In this document: one piece after another, positions 1 to 8,543 of the stretch
Layout: each line of letters begins with the position of its first letter
Numbering within the stretch: position 1 is the first letter of the stretch
DNA from: Tectiglobus sp965215755
GTDB lineage: Bacteria; Pseudomonadota; Alphaproteobacteria; Rhizobiales; Hyphomicrobiaceae
DNA length: 64,000 nt
Direction of reading: 5' to 3'
Assembly: GCA_965215755.1 (NCBI GenBank)
Contig: OZ244119.1
Location: 1,178,001-1,242,000 of the forward strand
Translations under genes and position numbers: made by a program
Notes under the pieces: model-generated
What the model saw: only the letters and a program-made list of their open reading frames with translations
Told to the model about the DNA's origin: nothing
Databases searched by the model: none

Positions 1-81
1 GCGCGCTTGCGACCTCAGCTAAAGTCTCGGCCATTCTGTCTGCTGCAATTGATCCAGACACATTCTCGGAGGAGACTGACG

Positions 82-897
82 ATGGCGAGCCAAGCCGAAA
101 AAGGCGCTACGTTCCGCGCGCTGCATGAACGCGACGGAGCATTCATTATCCCGAACCCATGGGACATCGGGACGGCTATGATGATGCAGGGCATGGGCTT
201 TGAAGCTCTGGCGACGACGAGTTCTGGGTTCGCCACCACGCTTGGCCGGTTTGATGGTCAGGTGAGCCTTGAAGAGAAACTCGAGCATTGCCGCCAGATC
301 TCAAACGCTGTCGATATTCCGGTCAGCGCTGATATGGAGAACTGTTTCGCAGACTCTGCAGAGGGCGTTGCTGAGACAATCAGGCTGGCAGGTGAGACCG
401 GGCTGGTCGGTTGTTCCATCGAAGATTACGATAACAAAGCCGATCCGAACGTCTATGATTTTGACTTAGCCGTCGCCCGGGTCAAAGCTGGCGTTGAAGC
501 AGCGAATGCAATGCCATTTCCGTTTACAATTACAGCACGCGCCGAAGGCGTGTTGCGCAAGAAGCATGATCTCGATGAAGCGATACGCCGACTCAAGGCC
601 TTCGAGGAAGTTGGCGCCCATGTCCTCTATGCACCCGGCCTGACGACCAATGATGATGTCCGCAAGGTGGTCGGCGCGGTTTCCAAGCCGGTCAATGTGC
701 TCACGCTGCCGCATTTCAAGATGGATGAGCTGGCTGCGGCTGGTGCCAAGCGCATTAGTTTGGGTGGATGGCTTGCCCGTGTTGCCACTGGTGGCTGGCT
801 GCGGGCTGCGCAGGAGATGCAGGGTGCCGGCACATTTGCGGAACTAAATAATGCCGCCAGCGGCCGTGACGTGGCGAATGCTCTGAAGGGCCAATAG
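82..897 (+). CDS. Isocitrate lyase/PEP mutase superfamily lyase
   Basis: A 271-residue protein of the isocitrate lyase/phosphoenolpyruvate mutase superfamily, cytoplasmic TIM-barrel enzymes that make or break C-C or P-C bonds next to a carboxylate. The acidic metal-site segment is at residues 82-87 (SADMEN), the IED motif at 113-115 and the TARAEG strand at 151-156. The Cys-containing KKCGH loop of true isocitrate and methylisocitrate lyases is absent, so it sits with the oxaloacetate decarboxylase, petal-death and dimethylmalate-lyase-like members. The ATG at 82 was chosen because GGAGGA lies just upstream; the frame stays open further 5' but without a ribosome site. It converges on a CoA-transferase/SDH-like operon. 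The substrate is not determined; a 2-alkylmalate is suggested only by context. Confidence 0.85.
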   Translation: MASQAEKGATFRALHERDGAFIIPNPWDIGTAMMMQGMGFEALATTSSGFATTLGRFDGQVSLEEKLEHCRQISNAVDIPVSADMENCFADSAEGVAETIRLAGETGLVGCSIEDYDNKADPNVYDFDLAVARVKAGVEAANAMPFPFTITARAEGVLRKKHDLDEAIRRLKAFEEVGAHVLYAPGLTTNDDVRKVVGAVSKPVNVLTLPHFKMDELAAAGAKRISLGGWLARVATGGWLRAAQEMQGAGTFAELNNAASGRDVANALKGQ

Positions 898-947
898 TCT
901 GGCGAGGCCGGCCACTGGTTTCAGAGTGGCCGGTCACGATTAAGCCA

Positions 948-2171
948 CTACGTTCGGCGCTTTTCTACGAGGACGCCGGCTTCTGCCAGCTTTTCGATTG
1001 CCGCCTCGTCGAACCCATGTTCTGCGAGGACTTCGCGAGCATGCGCCGAGAACTTCGGCGGGGTCGACTTATAACCGCCGGGCGTACGCGACAGCCGAAC
1101 CGGAGTGCCCATGCCCTTGTACCAGTCATCTTCATAGACCATGCCGCGGGCGCGGGTATGTTCGCTTTCGGCGACCTGGCCGGTATCAAGCACAGGTCCA
1201 CATGGTAGACCTGACTTCAATAACTCGAGTGCGAAAGCGACGCCATCGACCTCGGCTAGCTTGGCCATGATGATCTCGTTTAGAGCATCACGGTTGTTGA
1301 GCCGGTCGCCGTTAGTCTTGAAGCGCTCGTCGTCCGCCAGCTCCGGCCGTCCAAGGACCTCGCAGACCTTCTTGAAGGCCCGATTGTTGCCGGCACCCAG
1401 CATGACCGGAACAGTCTTCGTTGGGTACATGCCATAAGGCACCAGATTGGAGTGCTGGTTGCCCGTCAATTGTGGGACCTTCCCCGACAGGAAGTAGTTC
1501 GGGAAGTGCGGGTGCATTAAGGACAGGGCTGAATCATAGAGTGTCACTTCGATTGCCTGGCCTTCTCCAGACGAGTTTCGCTCGTGAATCGACAGAAGGA
1601 TGCCGATGACGCAATAGAGCCCCATCGAGAGATCCACAACCGGAAGGCCAAGCCGCATGGGGCCGGTATCAATGGAGCCATTGACACTGTAATGGCCGGC
1701 CATGGCTCCAACGATGCCGTCGTAGCCTGGGAAACCGCCCAGTGGGCCGTCGTTACCAAAGCCGGAAATCTTACAGTAGATCAGTTGAGGGAAGCGCTCT
1801 TTCAGCTGTTCGTATCCGATGCCCCAGGACTCCATCGATCCCGGCTTGAAGTTCTCTATCAGAACATCTGCATCTTCCAGCAGCTTGAGTAGGACTTTGC
1901 GACCTTCTTCCTTTGAAAGATCAAGGCCGACAGAGCGCTTGTTTCGGTTGATGCCGATGAAATAGGCCGCGTCGTCATCGTGGAATGGAGGGCCCCAGTC
2001 CCGGACTTCGTCGCCCTGCGGCGGCTCCAGTTTGATAACATCGGCGCCATGATCAGCGAGCAGTTGCGTTGCGAAAGGACCGCCGAGAACCCGGCTTAAA
2101 TCAACGACTTTGACGCCGCTTAAAGCACCACCTGTTTTTGGCGCCGCAGCATCCAATCCATCCTTGGCCAT
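948..2171 (-). CDS. CaiB/BaiF (class III) CoA-transferase
   Basis: A 407-residue family III CoA-transferase, which moves CoA between carboxylic acids through an aspartyl-CoA intermediate. It begins with the usual LSGVKVVDLSRVLGGP strand, has ADVIKLEPPQGD near residue 43, and carries the catalytic aspartate in the PGYDGIVGAMAG segment (about D151). Length is normal for the family (about 400). It is the last gene of the minus-strand operon that encodes the SDH-like complex, 48 bases after the flavoprotein gene. This suggests that it activates a dicarboxylic acid, for example using succinyl-CoA as donor, as in itaconate, mesaconate or benzylsuccinate pathways. The acid itself cannot be read from sequence. 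Confidence 0.9.
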   Translation of the reverse strand: MAKDGLDAAAPKTGGALSGVKVVDLSRVLGGPFATQLLADHGADVIKLEPPQGDEVRDWGPPFHDDDAAYFIGINRNKRSVGLDLSKEEGRKVLLKLLEDADVLIENFKPGSMESWGIGYEQLKERFPQLIYCKISGFGNDGPLGGFPGYDGIVGAMAGHYSVNGSIDTGPMRLGLPVVDLSMGLYCVIGILLSIHERNSSGEGQAIEVTLYDSALSLMHPHFPNYFLSGKVPQLTGNQHSNLVPYGMYPTKTVPVMLGAGNNRAFKKVCEVLGRPELADDERFKTNGDRLNNRDALNEIIMAKLAEVDGVAFALELLKSGLPCGPVLDTGQVAESEHTRARGMVYEDDWYKGMGTPVRLSRTPGGYKSTPPKFSAHAREVLAEHGFDEAAIEKLAEAGVLVEKRRT

Positions 2172-2219
2172 TGGTCCCTCACCCTGCTCGTTGTGTCTAT
2201 TGATTGAGAAGATGCGGTG

Positions 2220-3953
2220 CTATTCCGCCGCTTCGTTGGCTTCGTTGAGAATTGTTTCACCTGGTTTGACAATTGAGAAGATGACTGGCTCGTCGCTGAT
2301 TTGAACCTTGCCGTCCTGCTGCCTCGCGATTGTGAAACGCGAGTTTTCAAGGTCACCTTCGCCCGGGAAATCTTCACGGAAATGCGCACCGCGGCTGTTT
2401 TCCCGCTGCAGAGCGGCCAGTGTGATCACGCGCGAAATCTCAACGAGAGAGCGGACATTGAGCCAATCATGCCAGGTCAGATTAAACGCGCGGTCCGAGT
2501 CGACAACTCCCGTTTTCATCAAAGTGGCTTCGATATCGTCAAGCTGAGTGAGTGCACTTTCAAGGCCCGGCTTGTCGCGCAGAATGCCGACCTGATCCCA
2601 CATTAGATCCTGCAACTGGTCGCGAAGGACGTGGACATTGCCGGTTGAGCGTTCCAGTGGATAGGTCGCGCGGGCAATCTCGTCCCGGAGGATATCCTCA
2701 TCAGGTTGCCGCCAATGAGGGTTCTGGGCAATGAAGCCGGGCATCACATCACCTGCAATGCCGCCGAATACGGTGGAGTTGGCGATGCCATTCCCGCCCA
2801 GACGGTTGGCGCCATGGACACCACCGGCATCTTCACCTGCCACGTAGAGGCCCGGGATTGCGGTTGAGGTATCCGTTTCGCAAACCAACCCGCCCATATG
2901 GTAGTGCGCCGTCGGCACAACCTCGACAAGACCGCCTGCGAGGTCGAAGCCACAGTCGGCGCATCGCTCGACCATGCCTTTGAATTTCTGGGCAACGATG
3001 TCGGGACCGAGATGCTCCATCTGAATGTAGAGACCGCCTAACGGCGTCGTGCGGCCCTCTCGCATTTCCGCATACATGGCGCGGGAGACGACATCCCGGG
3101 TGGCGCGCTCAAGCTTGTCGTCATAGTTGCCCATGAAGCGCTCTTTTTCGCCATTGAGCAGATAGCCACCGGCGCCGCGGAGGCCTTCTTCAAGCACAGT
3201 GCCTGTCATGCGCGTATCCGGGCCGGCGAGCAAACCGGTCGGGTGGAACTGAACCATCTCCATGTCACGCAGGCTGAGGCCCAATCGCAGTGCCATCGCC
3301 AGGCCATCCATCGACTTGTCGCCCGAGGGCGTGTGGTAGCGATACATTGTCGGACCACCACCGGTGCCGAGTAGTATGGCTTTGGCTTCGACCAGCTTAA
3401 ATGTGCCGGTGCGGATGTCGATCATCAGAACGCCGGATAGGCTCTCACCCGACTTGTCGGGGATGAACGCTACGGCGCGGTGTTCTTCCAAGCGGTCGAC
3501 TTTGCGTGCCCAGACCTGCTCCATGAGGCGGTTGACGATTTCGATGCCGGTCAGGTCGCCTTTGTGGACCGTGCGGTCAAACGTCTGACCGGCGAACGCC
3601 TTGCCGTGCAGAGTTCCATCTGGGTTACGATCGAAGAAACAGCCGACTTCGTTCTCAAGTTCCCGAATACGCTCGATTGCTTTAGTCACCAGCGTCCATG
3701 CAAGATCCTGGTGGGGAAGCCACTTGCCGCCATGGATGGTGTCCATGAAGTGGCGCTCAATCGAGTCAGCGGGGTGGACGGCGACATTGTAACCGCCCTG
3801 GACCATGCGACTGCAACCCGATTTTCCGAGCAGCCCCTTGGATGCAATGGTGATCGAGAGGTGTGGGGCGGCCTGGTGAGCATGCAGGGCTGCAAACAAA
3901 CCGGCGCCGCCGGCACCAAGGATCAGGATATCTGTCTTATGACGCTCGAGCAT
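2220..3953 (-). CDS. Succinate dehydrogenase/fumarate reductase-like flavoprotein subunit
   Basis: FAD subunit of an SDH/FRD-type complex, about 577 residues. Dinucleotide motif LGAGGAG is at residues 12-18, QFHPTG at 235-240, the substrate arginine segment EGLRGAGG at 256-263 and HGANRLGG at 380-387. In canonical SdhA the histidine of the SHT..AQGG motif binds FAD covalently; here the aligned position reads GCSRMVQGG with Cys47, so FAD is probably not attached through that histidine. The start is ambiguous: a GTG at 3965 overlaps the upstream stop (GTGA), while the ATG at 3953 has a well spaced GAGG and is preferred. The gene order B-anchor-anchor-A is not the usual alphaproteobacterial sdhCDAB order, so this is probably a second, specialised complex acting on a substituted succinate (inference). 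Confidence 0.88.
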   Translation of the reverse strand: MLERHKTDILILGAGGAGLFAALHAHQAAPHLSITIASKGLLGKSGCSRMVQGGYNVAVHPADSIERHFMDTIHGGKWLPHQDLAWTLVTKAIERIRELENEVGCFFDRNPDGTLHGKAFAGQTFDRTVHKGDLTGIEIVNRLMEQVWARKVDRLEEHRAVAFIPDKSGESLSGVLMIDIRTGTFKLVEAKAILLGTGGGPTMYRYHTPSGDKSMDGLAMALRLGLSLRDMEMVQFHPTGLLAGPDTRMTGTVLEEGLRGAGGYLLNGEKERFMGNYDDKLERATRDVVSRAMYAEMREGRTTPLGGLYIQMEHLGPDIVAQKFKGMVERCADCGFDLAGGLVEVVPTAHYHMGGLVCETDTSTAIPGLYVAGEDAGGVHGANRLGGNGIANSTVFGGIAGDVMPGFIAQNPHWRQPDEDILRDEIARATYPLERSTGNVHVLRDQLQDLMWDQVGILRDKPGLESALTQLDDIEATLMKTGVVDSDRAFNLTWHDWLNVRSLVEISRVITLAALQRENSRGAHFREDFPGEGDLENSRFTIARQQDGKVQISDEPVIFSIVKPGETILNEANEAAE

Positions 3954-3961
3954 TGCTGGCC

Positions 3962-4327
3962 TCACAAAAAGCGTAAAAGGAAGAGGGCGCCGACAACGAC
4001 GGCGATCAGTACGGCAACAGTTGCCATGCGTTTCTGATCTGGATCCCAGGGCAGATTCTCAATCAGCATGAGACGGATGCCGCCGAGCAGATGTACAGCA
4101 AGCAACACGACGAGACCGGTTTCAGCGAACTTGACGAGCGGACTATCGGTCCACCTGAGAAACGCCTCCAGCTTTGCCTCACCTTCGATCGCCAGTCCCA
4201 ACGCCAGGAAGTGCAGCGGGAGGAACACGGCCAGCAGAATGCCGGAGATGCGATGGATCATCGCCGCATACCACAGGATGTCCTTTCGGTAGCTCGTATC
4301 GCGGCGGTTTTCTATGCGTGCACTCAT
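3962..4327 (-). CDS. SdhC-like membrane anchor (cytochrome b subunit)
   Basis: A 121-residue protein with three hydrophobic helices. It has the SdhC quinone-site motif H-R-x-S-G at residues 25-29 and a haem-ligand-type histidine (about H79) in VHLLGGIR, followed by GIR as in SdhC. Its ATG overlaps the stop of the preceding anchor gene (ATGA at 4324-4327), and its own stop overlaps the GTG of the flavoprotein, so translation is coupled. It would hold the FAD/Fe-S head at the cytoplasmic face of the inner membrane and pass electrons to quinone. The frame extends upstream of this ATG, but the overlap and the conserved HRxSG spacing decide the start. Confidence 0.85.
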   Translation of the reverse strand: MSARIENRRDTSYRKDILWYAAMIHRISGILLAVFLPLHFLALGLAIEGEAKLEAFLRWTDSPLVKFAETGLVVLLAVHLLGGIRLMLIENLPWDPDQKRMATVAVLIAVVVGALFLLRFL

Positions 4328-4656
4328 ACGAACACCACTGCTGCGACGGCCCGCATCCCCAAGATCATCAAAATCATGCACATGGCGATTGCGAAGATGT
4401 CAGCCACGGCATTATCGAGCGGGGTCCATTCACGGATCACGGTGCGAACGCCAATCGCGCCATGGACTGACGCTAGGATAACGAATGCTGCATAAAACAG
4501 TCCCCATGTGATGCTGCCGCCGGTGCGGGCCAGGATCTGATCTGCTGTCAGCTTCTGCGAGATGGCATGAAAGATGACGGCCAAGTGCAGAAGGATGAAT
4601 GGGACCATTAACAGCGCTGTGACGCGCTGAATGATGTAGAGACGGATCTCTGTCAT
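4324..4656 (-). CDS. SdhD/FrdD-like membrane anchor subunit
   Basis: A 110-residue integral membrane protein with three predicted helices. QRVTALLMVPFILLH at residues 10-24 resembles the first helix of SdhD/FrdD with a haem-type histidine (H24), and HGAIGVRTVIREW (65-77) matches the second-helix H..xG.R....W pattern. The start at 4656 overlaps the sdhB-like stop as ATGA. Two separate small anchors with histidines suggest a two-subunit, haem-b type quinone site. It is the second gene of the four-gene complex operon. Confidence 0.82.
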   Translation of the reverse strand: MTEIRLYIIQRVTALLMVPFILLHLAVIFHAISQKLTADQILARTGGSITWGLFYAAFVILASVHGAIGVRTVIREWTPLDNAVADIFAIAMCMILMILGMRAVAAVVFV

Positions 4657-5414
4657 TTCAGCTCCCCGCGAATGTAGGCCTTCATGGTCAGTCGTTTGAG
4701 GCCGGCTATCGAGGCCGTCGGATTGAGACCCTGTGGGCAATGGGCTTCGCAGCTTTGATGTGTATGGCAGGCATGGCAACCGCCATCAGAAGCAACAGCC
4801 ATCAACCGCTCCTTCTGGCCGCCGTCGCGGACATCATTGACCAGTGACCAAGCCCTGTTGAGGGCGGCCGGGCCAAGATAATCCGGGTTCCAGCGCACCG
4901 TATCACAGGCTGCGAGGCAGATGCCGCAGTTGATACATTCGATGGCTTCGTCAGCCTCGATACGCGCCTCGTCGGTTGGCGAGATTAACTCGGGTGGATC
5001 GTGTCGCGTCTTGGTCGGTGTGAATGTCGCCTTGGCGTCCTGCCATTTCTCAAAGAAACGCGACATATCTGTCGCCAAATCCTTGATGACCGGCAGGTTG
5101 GCTAACGGTGCGATCTCAAGATTACCGTCCTCGACGACGTTGCCGACATGAGTACGGCACGTCCAGCGTGGTCGGCCATTGACGGTCATGGCGCAGGAAC
5201 CGCAGACACCGACCCGGCAGGCAAACCTATAGGACAGTGTCGGATCGGCATTGCGCTGGATCCAGGTGACGACGTCCAGAACAGTCTGGTTCGCGCGTTG
5301 CGGGACCTCGAAGGTCTGATATCCACCTTCGTCGGCGCCGCGCCAAACCTTCACTTTCATTGCAGGTAAGGTGTCCTGCTCACTCGATTGGGCTGTTTCA
5401 GCCTGCGCTGTCAT
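4653..5414 (-). CDS. Succinate dehydrogenase/fumarate reductase-like iron-sulfur subunit
   Basis: A 253-residue Fe-S subunit with all three cluster sites. The [2Fe-2S] ligands are C66, C71, C74 and C86 in the N-terminal ferredoxin domain; the [4Fe-4S] group is C160, C163, C166, C170 (CINCGICLAAC); the third group is C213, C216, C222 and C226, the usual [3Fe-4S] region before the C-terminal helices. It is the first gene of the minus-strand operon, so its upstream region (5415-5706) holds the promoter, shared divergently with the LeuC-like gene. The roughly 20-residue polar N-terminal extension before the ferredoxin fold is slightly longer than usual. It carries electrons from FAD to the membrane anchors. 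Confidence 0.9.
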   Translation of the reverse strand: MTAQAETAQSSEQDTLPAMKVKVWRGADEGGYQTFEVPQRANQTVLDVVTWIQRNADPTLSYRFACRVGVCGSCAMTVNGRPRWTCRTHVGNVVEDGNLEIAPLANLPVIKDLATDMSRFFEKWQDAKATFTPTKTRHDPPELISPTDEARIEADEAIECINCGICLAACDTVRWNPDYLGPAALNRAWSLVNDVRDGGQKERLMAVASDGGCHACHTHQSCEAHCPQGLNPTASIAGLKRLTMKAYIRGELK

Positions 5415-5706
5415 ATCTACCCGACATTGTTGCTTCGTACTACGCGATGCCTAGACATAGCGACTTGTTGAGATTTTGCCAGTTCCGCTGCCATATAGAC
5501 TTACCAAAATTGATCATGAGGTTTCCAATACCTCGGAAGTGATGATCATCCAGGTGCTGATGGTAAATTCTGAGTGGTATCAGTGTCATGGTTGCGTGAA
5601 TGTGGCTGGCTGGCGATAATTGCTGAAATCACACGCGAACGCCAGAATAGTATGAGCGTCGGTGGATGCCGACGATATCTTCGCGCCAGATCGAAAGGGA
5701 TGCCCG
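5415..5706. promoter_or_regulatory. Divergent promoter region between SDH-like and LeuCD-like operons
   Basis: This 292-bp gap separates the two divergent operons and must contain both promoters. It holds a nested inverted repeat at 5511-5548: outer arms TGATCAT (5511-5517) and ATGATCA (5542-5548), inner arms GAGGT (5518-5522) and ACCTC (5530-5534). That is a plausible operator for a shared regulator. No regulator gene is adjacent. I could not assign clear -35/-10 boxes. Confidence 0.5.
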
Positions 5707-7110
5707 GTGCCAGGAAAGACACTGTTCGATAAAATCTGGGACCGTCACGTAGTGACGGAGAAATTCGGTAAGACGCTTCTTTATATCGACCGGCATCTGT
5801 GCCACGACGGCTCGATGTTCGGGTTCGAGCGGCTGCGTCAGAACAATTGGAAGCTGCGTCGTCCAGATCAGACCTTCGCTACCCCGGATCATTATACCCC
5901 GACCCACACGGCGTCATTGGACGACCTCGAAGATCCGCGAGCCAAGGAAATTGCGCTAGCTGTCAATAAGAACAGCGAAGAGTTCGGCGTGACGTACTTT
6001 CCGTGGGGTGATGAGCGCCAGGGAATTGCCCATGTCGTCGGGCCGGAGCAGGGGATTACACTGCCCGGCATCACGCTTGTTTGCGGAGACAGCCATACAT
6101 CGACCCATGGCGCCCTCGGCTGTATCTCGTTTGGTATCGGCTCATCCGAAGTGACGCACGTGATGGCGACGCAGACACTTTGGCAGACGAAACCGAAGAC
6201 GATGCGGGTCAATGTCAATGGAAGTCTCGGATTTGGTGTGACCGGTAAGGACGTTATTCTCGCGATTATTCGTCAGATCGGTGCTGCAGGCGGAACCGGT
6301 TATGCGATCGAATATGCGGGCTCTGTCATACGCAACCTGTCGATGGAAGGCCGCCTGACAATCTGCAATATGACTATTGAGGGTGGTAGCCGTATTGGCA
6401 TGGTTGCGCCGGACGAGACGACCCTCAGCTACATTAAAGGCCGGCCGTTTGCTCCTAAAGGAGATAAATGGGATCAGGCTTCGGCGTTCTGGCAAACACT
6501 GCCATCGGACAATGATGCTGCTTTCGATCGTGAAGTCGATATCGATGGCGCCGCGATTGCCCCGATGGTGACATGGGGTAATAGTCCTGAAGAGGCTGTG
6601 CAGGTGACCGAGCATCTTCCAGACCCTGACCGGGAAGACAATCCGGATAAAAAAGCCGCGATGATTTCAGCTTATGACTACATGGGCCTGAAGCCAGGCA
6701 CAGCAGTGACGGACATTGCTGTTGACAAGGTGTTTATTGGCGCCTGCACCAATGCCCGCATCGAAGATCTGAGGGCAGCTGCGGCTGTCGCCAAGGGGCG
6801 CAAGGCGAAGATCCAGACATTGGTTGTGCCTGGCTCGGGCCTCGTTAAGAAGCAGGCGGAAGCTGAAGGTCTGGACAAAGTCTTTACAGATGCAGGCTTT
6901 GAATGGCGCTTGCCGGGGTGTTCGATGTGTGTCGGCATGAACGGTGATATTTTAAAGCCGGGAGAGCGCTCGGCTTCAACCAGCAATCGGAATTTCCGGG
7001 GACGGCAAGGACCGCAAAGCCGGACGCATCTGGTTAGTCCGGCTATGGCTGCCGCTGCAGCGGTCAATGGTCATTTCACAGACGTGCGCAAGATGATGGA
7101 GGACGCGTAA
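5707..7110 (+). CDS. 3-isopropylmalate dehydratase-like large subunit (LeuC family hydro-lyase)
   Basis: A 467-residue aconitase-superfamily large subunit. The [4Fe-4S] ligands are C347 (GACTNARIED), C405 and C408 (PGCSMCVG), matching E. coli LeuC in spacing; CGDSHTSTHG is at 126-135. The loop that in LeuC reads HEVTSPQAFxGLR is here HDGSMFGFERLR (33-44), which argues against ordinary isopropylmalate as substrate. A GTG at 5707 with GGGA upstream gives a normal LeuC N-terminus; an earlier in-frame GTG at 5662 adds 15 atypical residues. The small-subunit gene follows after one base. With the SDH-like operon and CoA-transferases nearby, a mesaconate or alkylmaleate hydratase is a reasonable guess, but not shown. 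Confidence 0.87.
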   Translation: MPGKTLFDKIWDRHVVTEKFGKTLLYIDRHLCHDGSMFGFERLRQNNWKLRRPDQTFATPDHYTPTHTASLDDLEDPRAKEIALAVNKNSEEFGVTYFPWGDERQGIAHVVGPEQGITLPGITLVCGDSHTSTHGALGCISFGIGSSEVTHVMATQTLWQTKPKTMRVNVNGSLGFGVTGKDVILAIIRQIGAAGGTGYAIEYAGSVIRNLSMEGRLTICNMTIEGGSRIGMVAPDETTLSYIKGRPFAPKGDKWDQASAFWQTLPSDNDAAFDREVDIDGAAIAPMVTWGNSPEEAVQVTEHLPDPDREDNPDKKAAMISAYDYMGLKPGTAVTDIAVDKVFIGACTNARIEDLRAAAAVAKGRKAKIQTLVVPGSGLVKKQAEAEGLDKVFTDAGFEWRLPGCSMCVGMNGDILKPGERSASTSNRNFRGRQGPQSRTHLVSPAMAAAAAVNGHFTDVRKMMEDA

Positions 7111-7111
7111 G

Positions 7112-7717
7112 ATGGAAGCCTTTACGACGTTCCGGGCTATGGGGGTTCCTGTCGATATTCCGAATTGTGATACCGACCAGATCATCCCAGCAAGACTGCT
7201 GAGGTTTGCAACGGACGATCCGAACTATCACACGTTCCTGTTCCACGATCTGCGGTTTAATGAGGACGGCAGCGAGAAGTCCGACTTCATCTACAACCAG
7301 GAGCCATTCCGCGATGGCAAGATCATCGTTGCCGATATCAACTGGGGTTGTGGCTCATCACGCGAACACGCTGTGAATGCTCTTGTCGCCAATGGAATTC
7401 GGGCGGTGATTGCGCCAAGCTTCGGTGACATTCACTACAACAATTGCATGAAGCATGGCGTCATGCCTGTGCGGCTGTCACGGGAGGATTGCGATACGCT
7501 TCGTCGCCACATGCACGAAGCACCAGGTGCGGAGATCGAAATCGATCTTGAGAAGCAGACTGTGACGGCGTTGAATGGCACGACGTTCAACTTCGATATT
7601 GCTGACTTCGATAAGCATCGCATGCTCAAGGGCCTTGACGATATCGGCATGACGTTTGAATTCGATGATGACATCTCGGCATTCGAGAAGAATCGCGAAG
7701 GCTACGGTTGGCTTTGA
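7112..7717 (+). CDS. 3-isopropylmalate dehydratase-like small subunit (LeuD family)
   Basis: A 201-residue swivel-domain partner of the large subunit. It shows NCDTDQIIP (residues 18-26), NWGCGSSREHA with the conserved serine/arginine, FGDIHYNNC and GLDDIGMTFE near the C-terminus, all LeuD signatures at the usual length. The segment after IIP reads ARLLRF where LeuD proteins commonly have KDYLK/KQFLK, the region that tunes substrate choice in this family. The ribosome site GGAGG lies in the end of the large-subunit gene. The pair should form one heterodimeric [4Fe-4S] hydratase. Confidence 0.88.
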   Translation: MEAFTTFRAMGVPVDIPNCDTDQIIPARLLRFATDDPNYHTFLFHDLRFNEDGSEKSDFIYNQEPFRDGKIIVADINWGCGSSREHAVNALVANGIRAVIAPSFGDIHYNNCMKHGVMPVRLSREDCDTLRRHMHEAPGAEIEIDLEKQTVTALNGTTFNFDIADFDKHRMLKGLDDIGMTFEFDDDISAFEKNREGYGWL

Positions 7718-7826
7718 CGTTCCGGGCTGCGGGCTGTCGTTCCTGTCCAAGCGTCTTCTCAAACGGAACAATGCGAGCCGTTCAAGGCAATTGCTCATTT
7801 GAAATTCAGAAACTGGGGATCAGAAC

Positions 7827-8543
7827 TTGATCGATAAACGCGTTGGCAGCATTGAAGAGGCTGTCAAAGACATCAAAGACGGTTCGACCATCCTGGTTTC
7901 GGGCTTTGGCGGTGCGGGCAGTCCGATTGATCTGCTGCATGGAGTGCTTGACCAAGGTGCAAAGGATCTCACAATCGTTTCCAACAATGCGGGCAACGGC
8001 CAGATTGGGATTGCTGCGCTGATCGCGGCCGGCCGGGTTGCTAAAATCGTGTGTTCATTCCCACGTTCTTCTCGCAGCGAAGTTTTTACGAATGCCTACA
8101 GGGCGGGGAAGTTGGACCTGGAAGTGGTGCCGCAGGGTACTTTGGCAGAACGCATTCGTGCCGGCGGCGCGGGCATCCCAGCGTTCTATACTCCAACCTC
8201 AGCAGGAACGCCGCTTCAGGAGGGGAAAGAGGTTCGCGAGATCAATGGCCAGCAGGTGGTTCTTGAGCATGCAATCCGCGGTGATGTTGCCCTGGTCAAA
8301 GCGCGTGACGGGGACCGATGGGGCAATCTCACCTACAACCTGACTGCTCGGAATTTCGGACCGATCATGTGTACAGCGGCAGAAGTGACCGTCGCACAGG
8401 TGCGAAATACCGTGGAGATGGGCGATTTTGACCCGGAGAATATCGTGACACCGGGTATCTACGTTGACCGAATGGTCGAGGTCGGCAATCCTGAAGAAGA
8501 AGAAAAGCTTCTTGCCGCAGACGTGAAGAGGGAACCACGATGA
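7827..8543 (+). CDS. 3-oxoacid CoA-transferase-type subunit A
   Basis: A 238-residue alpha subunit of a type I CoA-transferase (ScoA/PcaI/CatI-like). It has the SGFGGAGSP phosphate/CoA loop near residues 25-33 and AYRAGKLDLEVVPQGTLAERIRAGGAG-type segments typical of the family. A TTG start is used, with GGGGAT upstream. It overlaps the B-subunit start by four bases (ATGA). The enzyme would move CoA from succinyl-CoA to an acid made by the neighbouring dehydrogenase and hydratase, or recover CoA from it. A 109-base gap separates it from the LeuD-like gene; same operon is likely. Confidence 0.9.
   Translation: MIDKRVGSIEEAVKDIKDGSTILVSGFGGAGSPIDLLHGVLDQGAKDLTIVSNNAGNGQIGIAALIAAGRVAKIVCSFPRSSRSEVFTNAYRAGKLDLEVVPQGTLAERIRAGGAGIPAFYTPTSAGTPLQEGKEVREINGQQVVLEHAIRGDVALVKARDGDRWGNLTYNLTARNFGPIMCTAAEVTVAQVRNTVEMGDFDPENIVTPGIYVDRMVEVGNPEEEEKLLAADVKREPR

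Noticed and set aside
3480..4037. 185-codon plus-strand frame opposite the SDH flavoprotein
   Set aside because: Antisense shadow of a well-conserved gene; no ribosome site or family.
5707..7717. Annotation as leucine biosynthesis leuCD
   Set aside because: Altered substrate loop, and no leuA or leuB nearby; the neighbours are catabolic. Not excluded until the rest of the genome is known.
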